Of a stretch of DNA of 7,638 nt, positions 1 to 5,222 are shown piece by piece. The DNA lies in the NCBI GenBank assembly GCA_945873715.1, contig CAMCFL010000133.1:1-7638 (forward strand), in the 5' to 3' direction. Position numbers and translations under genes: made by a program. Positions within the stretch are counted from its first letter, which is position 1. Every line of letters starts with the position of its first letter. Origin of the DNA: Akkermansia muciniphila. Lineage in GTDB: Bacteria; Verrucomicrobiota; Verrucomicrobiia; Limisphaerales; UBA9464. The notes beneath the pieces were generated by a model that saw only the letters and a list, made by a program, of their open reading frames with translations, was not told where the DNA came from and searched no databases.

Positions 1-123
1 GGCACACTGCCTGCCGGGAACGTCATCCTGGGTGGGGTTCCATTCGACATCCGCGGCGTGATCCAATTGAACGGGCGAAACACAGAGGCCCGTATCGCCG
101 GACCATCTTGGAAGATAATTTGA
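1..123 (+). CDS. 3' end of a protein with the first half of a verrucomicrobial C-terminal domain
   Basis: An open frame runs from base 1 to a TGA at 121-123 and gives 40 residues; the gene begins outside the window. The visible part contains LPAG followed by GGVPFDIRGVIQLNG. I recall this pattern (LPxG, then GGVxFDVRGxIQL) from a domain at the C-termini of large Verrucomicrobia and Planctomycetes proteins such as kinases and WD40 or repeat proteins. In those, the domain continues with a segment like RLHxLHA, a Y-x-YADG strand and a conserved end like SAPxxxxLTVE. Here the frame instead stops after IAGPSWKII, so the domain is cut about one third of the way in. Sequence resembling the missing part lies at 4781-5161. 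The function of the full protein cannot be told from this piece. Coding status is fairly sure; the domain assignment is from memory. Confidence 0.55.
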   Translation, partial: GTLPAGNVILGGVPFDIRGVIQLNGRNTEARIAGPSWKII

Positions 124-173
124 ATTACCGAGTCGACGAGAAGGAATCCGCACGATTTTTGTGGAAAACATTC

Positions 174-192
174 GCTTCCGGACTTTGGAAGC
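174..192 (+). promoter_or_regulatory. Small hairpin covering the ribosome binding site of the PEP-CTERM gene
   Basis: GCTTCC (174-179) and GGAAGC (187-192) can form a 6-bp stem with a 7-base loop. The 3' arm includes GGAAG, the only good Shine-Dalgarno candidate for the ATG at 199, with a 7-base gap. If the stem forms in the mRNA it would mask the ribosome binding site. It is short enough to arise by chance, so regulation is inference only. Confidence 0.25.
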
Positions 193-198
193 CTTCGA

Positions 199-879
199 AT
201 GAGGTCAGTGGTTAAAAATAAATGCATTGGTCTGATCCGTGACGCTGTGAATCTGGTGCCTGCGGCGCCCGCTCTCCTTGTGGGAACCGCGGGGGTCTCG
301 TTGGTCACTCCTGTCACGGCGACCGCGGCAGTGCTTGTTCATAACTGGAACATAGTGATTCCCAACAACATCGATGGTCTGTATCTCAATGTAGAAACCC
401 ATGCATCAGGTACAACTCCTGCGAGTACTCCCGGTTGGGATCTAAATCCCTATGGGACCTCGACCACAGCGATGAGTTGGTTCGGGGCTGCAACTCCTAG
501 CGGATGTGTGACGGGTTTGGGCCAGGGCGGCAGTACCGTAGCGGTCGCCAGCCTATCGGTCGGATACGTGGTGGGTCCGTCTTCTACTCCAGGGCATTTC
601 GGCAACACTGCAAGCAGTGTCACAGCCGGTGGCTGGAAATTGAATAGCGACAACTACTTCGGATTCCGGTTTAAGGCTGCGGATAACTCGACCCATTATG
701 GATATGGGCTGATGACCATAGGTGCCACCATGGGGGTTCGGACGCTGCAAAGCATCGGCTATGAATCCATTGCGAACACGCCAATCGTGGTCCCGGAGCC
801 GGAGGAGACCGCCGCTGTTTTTGCGGCCGGTGCCGTGGGTTTGGCGGCCTATCGCCGACTTCGCCGCCGTGCCAACTGA
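199..879 (+). CDS. PEP-CTERM sorting domain protein (exosortase substrate)
   Basis: A 226-residue exported protein. The N-terminus has basic residues (R2, K6, K8, R14), then a hydrophobic stretch at about 16-44 (PAAPALLVGTAGVSLV and on) with a plausible signal-peptidase site near 43-45. The C-terminus is a textbook PEP-CTERM signal: VPEPEE at 198-203 (PEP = 199-201), a short membrane helix at about 206-218 (AVFAAGAVGLAAY) and an arginine-rich tail RRLRRR. Such proteins are processed by exosortase and sent to the outer surface or extracellular matrix. The middle part (about 46-196) matches my memory of a common PEP-CTERM passenger: an IPNNIDGLYLNV segment, GWDLNPYG, then NYFGFRF and HYGYGLMTI, likely beta-rich. 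Its ligand is unknown. The start is ATG 199 with GGAAG at 187-191. No exosortase gene is in the window. It is followed by a strong hairpin and then the phosphodiesterase operon, with which no functional link is shown. Confidence 0.9.
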   Translation: MRSVVKNKCIGLIRDAVNLVPAAPALLVGTAGVSLVTPVTATAAVLVHNWNIVIPNNIDGLYLNVETHASGTTPASTPGWDLNPYGTSTTAMSWFGAATPSGCVTGLGQGGSTVAVASLSVGYVVGPSSTPGHFGNTASSVTAGGWKLNSDNYFGFRFKAADNSTHYGYGLMTIGATMGVRTLQSIGYESIANTPIVVPEPEETAAVFAAGAVGLAAYRRLRRRAN

Positions 880-890
880 GCCTTTGGCTC
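878..890 (+). terminator. Weak hairpin overlapping the stop of the PEP-CTERM gene
   Basis: GAGCC (878-882), loop TTT, GGCTC (886-890): a 5-bp perfect stem beginning inside the TGA stop codon and followed by TCGTTTGATA, which is only mildly T-rich. It might be a weak intrinsic terminator, but the T-tract is poor. The larger hairpin at 909-947 is the stronger structural candidate. Confidence 0.25.
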
Positions 891-908
891 TCGTTTGATA
901 CGGATCCA

Positions 909-947
909 GTCTGTCTCGATCCAGGTTTCGACCGGGTCGAGGCAGAC
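909..947 (+). promoter_or_regulatory. 17-bp RNA hairpin with TTCG tetraloop between the PEP-CTERM and phosphodiesterase genes
   Basis: The arm at 909-922 (GTCTGTCTCGATCC) pairs with 934-947 (GGGTCGAGGCAGAC) over 14 positions. Twelve are Watson-Crick pairs and two (914/942 and 920/936) are G-U wobbles in plus-strand RNA. After a single bulged A (923), GGT (924-926) pairs with ACC (931-933) around the loop TTCG (927-930). In minus-strand RNA the two wobbles would be A-C mismatches, so the fold suits a plus-strand transcript. No T-tract follows, so it is not a classic intrinsic terminator. It ends 5 bases before AGGTGGAA, the likely ribosome binding site of the next gene. Possible roles are protection of the upstream mRNA 3' end, Rho-dependent or attenuation-type control, or tuning of downstream translation. 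The pairing is seen directly; the role is inference. Confidence 0.55.
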
Positions 948-952
948 GTCTC

Positions 953-960
953 AGGTGGAA
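953..960 (+). promoter_or_regulatory. Ribosome binding site favouring the TTG start at 968
   Basis: AGGTGGAA at 953-960 lies 7 bases before the TTG at 968, a standard spacing. The alternative in-frame ATG at 992 has only weak GGA-type matches at poor distances (2 or 13 bases). This supports TTG 968, but the two starts differ by only eight residues. The ATG at 961, directly after the site, is in a different frame. Confidence 0.5.
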
Positions 961-967
961 ATGGCGC

Positions 968-3031
968 TTGGAGCCGGACCTTTTACGGAACATGGACCCA
1001 ACTCAGAATCCACCTTCCTCAGGTCGTCGAGTGTTGATGATCGGTTGGGATGGCGCCGATTGGCGCATCCTGAACGAGTTGATGGACGCAGGGCGCTTGC
1101 CGCACCTCTCTCGTTTTGTTTCGGAGGGGGTGATGGGGAACCTCGCTTCGCTGACTCCCTGCCTCACTCCCATGCTCTGGACCTCGGTGGCGACCGGCAA
1201 GACCGCCGACCAGCACGGCATCTTGGGCTTTGTCGAGCCGGCGCCGGGTGGGGTCGGGATCATTCCCGTCCAACGCACCACCCGTCGTTGCAAGGCGTTG
1301 TGGGATGTGTTGGGCGAACAGGGTCTTCGCTCGTGCGTGGTGGCCTGGCCCGTGTCGGATCCCGTCGAGACCCGCTCTGGCATCCATCTATCCGACCGGG
1401 TGCTGGACACCTTGGCGGACTGTCCGGAACGGATCTCCAGGCTGGGGCCTGGTTGGGTCCATCCGGAGCGGCTTTCTGACCGGATCTCCGAGTTGCGGCT
1501 CCATCCCTGCGAGCTCTCGCCGGAGGTCCTTTGCCAGATGATCCCGAGCATCGGGGAGATCGATCACTCCGTGGACGTTCGACCTGCTCGATTGGCAAGC
1601 CACTTCGCCCGATGCGTCAGCGTCCATTCCATGGCGACCGAACTGATGCAAACGGAGCCTTGGGACTTCTTCGCGGTATATTATGAGACGTTGGACCATG
1701 TCGGCCACGATTTCATGAGTTATCGGGCCCCCCAGATGGAGGGGGTCTCCGATGCGGACCATCGGCACTACCGGGATGTCGTGGATGCGATCCATGAATT
1801 CCATGATCAGATGTTGGGGCGACTGCTGGAGCTGGCAGGTGAGGAGACCACGGTCGTGCTGTTGTCCGATCATGGCTTCCAATCGGGCTCGCGCCGTCCC
1901 GCTTATCGGCCTTCCAGGGGGGATGGAATCGCAGAAGACGGGGCCGATTGGCATCGGCCGCTCGGGGTGCTCGCCCTGCGCGGAGCGGGATTGAAGCGCG
2001 ACCAACGTGTCTATGGAGCCTCGTTGCTGGATATCGCCCCCACCGTGCTCGCGCTGCTTGGGCTACCGGTCGGAAGCGACATGAGCGGAAGGGTGCTGGC
2101 CGGAGCTTTCGAGCGGGCCCCGGTGGTGGATACGATCCCGACCTGGGAATCCGAGGGGGGGGCTGCCGAACCGGCTCCGACCGGGTCCGATCCCGAGGCG
2201 CGCTCGGTGGCCTTGCGGCAGTTGGTTGCGCTCGGCTATCTCGCGCCCGACGCGGTGCCAGGCCACGATGCGGCGGTCCGGGCGCAGCGGGAGGCCCGAT
2301 TCAACCTGGGTTGCGTGCACCTGAGCCGGGGTCGGCCTGCCGAGGCATTGCCCCTTTTCGAAGCCCTGTGCGAAGCTGAACCGCTCAACCTCCGGTATGA
2401 GATCTCACGGCTCCACTCCTTGTCGCGTCTCGATCAATCGGCAGCGGTCCTGACCCATATCGAACGTCTGGAGTCGGCAGGAATGACTCCTGCTGTGGTG
2501 GATCTGTTGGCGTCCAGGGCTTTGTCGGACCTCGGGGATGAGCCGCGTGCCGCGGAGCGGCTGAGCAAGGCGGCGGAACGGGCACCGAAGGACCCCGCGG
2601 TGCATCTGATGTCCGGCAACTATCATCATTCACGGGGATACCTCGATGTTGCCGAAGCGTGTTTTCGTCGGAGCTTCGACTTGGATCCCGAGAACTTTGA
2701 GGCCCACAGCAGTCTCTCCCAGGTGGCGCTGGACCGGGGTGATTTTGAGGGCGCGCTGGAACACGTCCTCGTGAGCCTGCGGCAGGTCTTCTGGAACCCG
2801 CGGGCCCAGTACCGCTTGGGGCAAGCTTTGGAGAGCTTGGGGGAGATCCCGCGAGCTAGATTGGCCTACGAGCACGCCATCTCACAGGCACCCGGGTTTG
2901 GTGAAGCTCGTCTCCGGTTGGCCAAGCTGCTGGAAAAGTCCGGGGAATTCCTTGCGTCGGCCGAGCACCGTCGGATCGCCTTCGGCTTTGAACCGACGAA
3001 ACCGGATGGTGGAGCCACCTCGACTGGATGA
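968..3031 (+). CDS. Alkaline phosphatase superfamily (type I phosphodiesterase-like) protein with C-terminal TPRs
   Basis: A 687-residue protein in two parts. Residues about 20-380 are a phosphodiesterase/nucleotide pyrophosphatase fold of the alkaline phosphatase superfamily. The metal ligands and nucleophile expected for the family can all be placed: D28 in GWDGADW, T67 in LTPMLWTSVATG as likely nucleophile, D243 and H247 in LDHVGHD, D301-H302 in LLSDHGF, and H329 in WHRPLGVLAL. A linker (about 385-415) leads to TPR-like helices at about 441-474, 545-578, 579-612 and 611-644 (for example DVAEACFRRSFDLDPEN), a probable protein-binding platform. There is no signal peptide or membrane segment, so it is probably cytoplasmic, unlike most phosphatases of this fold. 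The substrate is unknown. The TTG at 968 has the better ribosome binding site; ATG 992 is the alternative. The TGA overlaps the ATG of the sulfotransferase gene (ATGA, 3028-3031), implying translational coupling. I recall similar proteins beside sulfotransferase genes in other bacteria. Confidence 0.88.
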   Translation: MEPDLLRNMDPTQNPPSSGRRVLMIGWDGADWRILNELMDAGRLPHLSRFVSEGVMGNLASLTPCLTPMLWTSVATGKTADQHGILGFVEPAPGGVGIIPVQRTTRRCKALWDVLGEQGLRSCVVAWPVSDPVETRSGIHLSDRVLDTLADCPERISRLGPGWVHPERLSDRISELRLHPCELSPEVLCQMIPSIGEIDHSVDVRPARLASHFARCVSVHSMATELMQTEPWDFFAVYYETLDHVGHDFMSYRAPQMEGVSDADHRHYRDVVDAIHEFHDQMLGRLLELAGEETTVVLLSDHGFQSGSRRPAYRPSRGDGIAEDGADWHRPLGVLALRGAGLKRDQRVYGASLLDIAPTVLALLGLPVGSDMSGRVLAGAFERAPVVDTIPTWESEGGAAEPAPTGSDPEARSVALRQLVALGYLAPDAVPGHDAAVRAQREARFNLGCVHLSRGRPAEALPLFEALCEAEPLNLRYEISRLHSLSRLDQSAAVLTHIERLESAGMTPAVVDLLASRALSDLGDEPRAAERLSKAAERAPKDPAVHLMSGNYHHSRGYLDVAEACFRRSFDLDPENFEAHSSLSQVALDRGDFEGALEHVLVSLRQVFWNPRAQYRLGQALESLGEIPRARLAYEHAISQAPGFGEARLRLAKLLEKSGEFLASAEHRRIAFGFEPTKPDGGATSTG

Positions 3032-3729
3032 GCGATCCCTGTCCCAGTTTGCGCCCCGATTCCGACCTGCCTGCGACTGGCGGGGAAGCCATTACCGTGG
3101 TGACCGGACTTCCACGAAGTGGAACGTCCATGATGATGCAGATGCTGGTGGCAGGAGGATACCCGGCGTTGTCGGACGACCGCAGGCCTCCGGATGCCAG
3201 CAACCCACAGGGTTACTTCGAGTATGAGCCTGTCACCCGGTTGCACTCACAATCAGGTTGGATACCCCAGGCGAGAGGCCGGGGCCTGAAGGTGGTCGCG
3301 CCGTTGCTTCGCTTTCTGCCGCTGGCCGGACTGGATCCAGCTCCCCTGGAATATCGAGTCGTGTTCATGCGCCGCGATCCGGTGCAAGTGGTGGCCTCGC
3401 AGCTACGGATGCTCAGAAATCTCGGACGCGGTCTGGATGCCCCCCCTTCCGAGTCGGTGCTGATTCGGGCGATGCAGCAGGAGCTCGAGTCCGCAGACCG
3501 ATGGGTCGGACGCCATGCCGCCGCAGTGCTTCACGTGGACTACGCCGCCACGCTGAAGGATCCGCTGACGTCGGCCTTGCAGTTGGCGGTGTTCCTTCCT
3601 GGATTGGATCCGCTCCGGTCCGCGGCGGCCGTCCTAGGTTCCCGCGGCGGGGCCGGGGAAAAGGATCCCGGGATGAGTGAGCCGGCATCCTCAGCGGCGG
3701 TCGCCGAGGCGACCGAGTTTCCCCGGTGA
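3028..3729 (+). CDS. P-loop sulfotransferase-like protein
   Basis: A 233-residue protein. ITVVTGLPRSGTSMMMQML at 22-40 is the 5'-phosphosulfate-binding loop of the sulfotransferase family (GLPRSGTS, 27-34). FMRRDPVQVVASQLRML at 113-129 fits the 3'-phosphate-binding element (R115/R116, S124). NPQGYFEYE (59-67) and KVVAPLLRFLP (88-98) match my memory of a bacterial subfamily annotated simply as sulfotransferase. Such enzymes move a sulfuryl group from PAPS to a hydroxyl or amine; the acceptor cannot be read from the sequence. The last 30 or so residues (GSRGGAGEKDPGMSEP and on) look disordered. There is no signal peptide, so it is probably cytoplasmic. The start overlaps the stop of the phosphodiesterase gene by four bases, and GGTGGAG at 3008-3014 is a rather distant ribosome binding site, so translation probably depends on coupling. 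The kinase-like gene follows after 30 bases. The fold is confident, the activity less so. Confidence 0.83.
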   Translation: MSDPCPSLRPDSDLPATGGEAITVVTGLPRSGTSMMMQMLVAGGYPALSDDRRPPDASNPQGYFEYEPVTRLHSQSGWIPQARGRGLKVVAPLLRFLPLAGLDPAPLEYRVVFMRRDPVQVVASQLRMLRNLGRGLDAPPSESVLIRAMQQELESADRWVGRHAAAVLHVDYAATLKDPLTSALQLAVFLPGLDPLRSAAAVLGSRGGAGEKDPGMSEPASSAAVAEATEFPR

Positions 3730-3759
3730 CCCGGTGGCGGATCGCAGGAAGGCTGCACG

Positions 3760-4191
3760 ATGAGGATTCTGATCATGGGGTTGCCCGGCTCTGGGAAAAC
3801 GACTCTGGCGAAGGAACTGGTACGTTGTCTACAGACCAGCGACTCGGTGGATTGGTTGAACGCCGATGCGGTGCGGAGAACAGCCGGGGATTGGGACTTC
3901 AGCCGGGTGGGCCGTTTGCGGCAGGGACGGCGGATGGCGGAGTTGGCTGATCAAAGCACCGCCAACCATGTCGTCGCCGATTTTGTGACACCGCTTCCGG
4001 AGATGCGGGAGGCTTTTCGTGCGGATCTTGTCGTGTGGGTCGACACCCTTGAACGGAGCCGGTTCCCGGATACGGACGAGATGTTTTTTCCACCTGCAGA
4101 TCCGGATTTCCGGATCCAGGAACAGGATGCGGCCAAGTGGGCGTCTCGAATCGCCGAGGCGATCCGAATGAAAGTCGGAAACAGCCATTGA
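3760..4191 (+). CDS. Short adenylylsulfate-kinase-like P-loop kinase
   Basis: A 143-residue P-loop kinase. Walker A is GLPGSGKTT (7-15). WLNADAVRR (32-40) sits where APS kinases have LDGDNVR, and DWDFSRVGRLRQGRRM (44-59) where they have the FSxxDRxENxRR segment. VVADFVTPL (71-79) matches the strand before the lid, and VDTLERSRFPDTDEMFFPP (94-112) resembles short APS-kinase-like proteins of phages and marine bacteria as I remember them. Canonical CysC is about 175-200 residues and makes PAPS from APS and ATP. Here the protein is shorter, the first Asp of LDGD is Asn, and the DRxEN residues are not kept, so another phosphate acceptor is possible. The start is ATG 3760 with AGGAAGG (3746-3752) 7 bases upstream. 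Lying behind a sulfotransferase-like gene, it is an obvious candidate to supply PAPS. No ATP sulfurylase gene is in the window. cysC would be the name only if activity were shown. Confidence 0.8.
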   Translation: MRILIMGLPGSGKTTLAKELVRCLQTSDSVDWLNADAVRRTAGDWDFSRVGRLRQGRRMAELADQSTANHVVADFVTPLPEMREAFRADLVVWVDTLERSRFPDTDEMFFPPADPDFRIQEQDAAKWASRIAEAIRMKVGNSH

Positions 4192-4219
4192 TACCGGCTC
4201 TTGGTGGATACCGGTAGAA

Positions 4220-4259
4220 CTCGGCTTCACGTTGTGGGCGGCTTGCCCTGCAAGCCGAG
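4220..4259 (+). repeat. Nested inverted repeats with two mutually exclusive folds
   Basis: CGGCTTGC (4239-4246) and GCAAGCCG (4250-4257) make an 8-bp perfect stem with a 3-base loop. CTCGGCTT (4220-4227) can instead pair with AAGCCGAG (4252-4259), so the same 3' arm has two possible partners. It starts 28 bases after the kinase-like gene stop. There is no T-tract, so a plain intrinsic terminator is doubtful; a 3'-end stabiliser or part of a repeated element is possible. Confidence 0.4.
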
Positions 4260-4581
4260 CGGGTCGCGGGGGGCAACTCGCCAACGGCCCGAACAGAGAT
4301 CGCGCCGACTTGGGATGATACCGACAGGAGGACCATGGCCCCAGCGTCCTCGAAATTCCGCGGTCGCCTGTAGGGTGGTCATTTTTCCCGGCGCGTTGCT
4401 TCAAGATCCTGGTTGCCCGAGGCGCCGTTTGCCGGGCTTGCCAGCGGCCGATGTTGCGGTTGGAGCGACCGAGCCAAGTGGGGGCGCGCTCTTGTTCAAT
4501 CACCAGAACGGGTGCCAGTGCGCCCCATGCCGCGCAATCTTCCACGGCATCTCCCCCAGCAGTCGCGCCGTGGTCACGATC

Positions 4582-4602
4582 CCCCGGCCTCGTTGGCCGG
4601 GG
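4582..4602 (+). repeat. Perfect 8-bp GC-rich hairpin
   Basis: CCCCGGCC (4582-4589) and GGCCGGGG (4595-4602) form a perfect stem with loop TCGTT. Beyond a small internal loop, TCAC (4574-4577) can pair with GTGA (4605-4608), extending the structure. There is no T-tract on either side. Function unknown. Confidence 0.4.
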
Positions 4603-4673
4603 CGGTGAGGCGCGCGGAGCGCGACGAATCCCCCTGGTTCACGGGGTGGGTCCGAAACACCGTATCGAACCTT

Positions 4674-4701
4674 CCGGGGGTATCGCTGCGATCCCCCCCG
4701 G
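4674..4701 (+). repeat. Imperfect GC-rich hairpin
   Basis: CCGGGGG-T-ATCG (4674-4685) pairs with CGAT-C-CCCCCCGG (4689-4701) around the loop CTG, with one T/C mismatch and one bulged C. It lies about 80 bases before the domain fragment at 4781. Function unknown. Confidence 0.3.
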
Positions 4702-4780
4702 CGAATGGCTGCCCCCCTCCGGGTTGGATCGGGGCGGGCTTCGGCGTCGGGCTTCGGGCGTGCGACGTCCGCTGATTCCT

Positions 4781-5161
4781 CGGTCGGTCCACATCCCCCT
4801 GGATCGTCCGCTTCAACGCCTCCACATCCTGCATGCCGTCCAATGGGGGGATCCCGTGGGGACGGTGGTGGCGAAATACCGGCTTTACTACGCCGACGGC
4901 TCCACTGCGGAACTTCCCATCGAGTTTGAGCGGGACGTGATGGCCTGGTGGGTCGGATGGAACCAACCCCAATGGGATCTGCCCAAGGCAAAGCGCGTGG
5001 CCACCGGGAGCAATGCCGCCCTGCCCGGTGACCAATGGAGCCTGGCCCTGTATCTGCGAAACTGGGACAACCCGCATCCGGAACGTTGGGTCACCCGCGT
5101 GGAGTTTGAATCCACGATGCAAAACTCGGCCCCGTCCATGGCGGGACTGACGGTCGAGTAG
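4781..5161 (+). pseudogene. C-terminal fragment of the domain whose first part ends at base 123
   Basis: The last 126 codons of an open frame ending in TAG at 5159-5161 read convincingly as protein. RSVHIPLDRPLQRLHILHA is followed by KYRLYYADGSTAELPIEF, WWVGWN, LALYLRNWDNPHPE and VTRVEFESTMQNSAPS, ending in LTVE. This is the second part of the C-terminal domain I know from large Verrucomicrobia proteins (RLHxLHA, YxxxYADG, WW, NP(R/H)PE, SAPxxxxLTVE). The first part (FGGVxFDVRGxIQL) should lie just upstream, but nothing convincing is in frame there. The nearest likeness, GFGVGLRACDVR, is in another frame around 4738-4773 and may be chance. No start codon with a ribosome binding site is evident, so I call it a gene remnant. 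The open frame reaches back to 4451, but that part looks non-coding. The missing first part resembles the protein end at 1-123. Confidence 0.55.
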
Positions 5162-5222
5162 GCGGCAGAAAGCGCCAGATTGCATCAGGTCACGTTTGAA
5201 GATCAGCGGATGTCCATCGGAT

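Larger units (their letters stand above)
4192..4780 (+). other. 589-base GC-rich stretch without a recognisable gene, rich in hairpins
   Basis: I recognise no protein here on either strand. Several long open frames cross it on both strands, as expected for GC-rich DNA, and their products are rich in Pro, Arg and Gly with no domain. It holds three strong inverted repeats (listed separately), a repeated GATACCGG (4190-4197 and 4207-4214) and a repeated GGGCTTCGG near 4737-4756. It could be decayed coding sequence, a dispersed intergenic repeat or a structured transcript. No tRNA or known RNA family is visible to me. Confidence 0.5.

Noticed and set aside
114..119. GATAAT as a -10 promoter box for the PEP-CTERM gene
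   Set aside because: No matching -35 element lies 16-18 bases upstream, and it falls in the last codons of the upstream gene. One hexamer is too little.
895..1479. Plus-strand open frame overlapping the start of the phosphodiesterase gene
   Set aside because: It crosses the hairpin at 909-947 and then lies out of frame within a gene with clear motifs. Its product is rich in Gly, Arg and Pro with no domain. The ATG at 961 in it follows the ribosome binding site directly, which is too close.
1388..2005. Long minus-strand open frame inside the phosphodiesterase gene
   Set aside because: It is antisense to conserved catalytic motifs, as expected of GC-rich coding DNA, and has no recognisable domain.
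4335..4373. Twelve-codon frame (MAPASSKFRGRL) after AGGAGG, a possible leader peptide
   Set aside because: The ribosome binding site ends only three bases before the ATG and no gene follows within regulatory distance.
3829..4545. Long minus-strand open frame across the kinase-like gene and the following gap
   Set aside because: Its larger part is antisense to the well-supported kinase-like gene, and the remainder shows no domain or good ribosome binding site.
4500..4991. Minus-strand open frame in the hairpin-rich block and domain fragment
   Set aside because: Half of it is antisense to the recognisable domain at 4781-5161, and the rest is low-complexity Pro/Arg/Gly sequence.
5185..5192. 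TCAGGTCA near the recombinase 3' end, matching part of the IS repeats at 7518
   Set aside because: Only eight bases match and the flanks differ. It is in the same rather than inverted orientation, so it does not mark a second IS end.
5162..5222. Attachment site next to the recombinase gene
   Set aside because: I looked for a tRNA end or a repeat shared with another part of the window and found none, so no att site can be placed.
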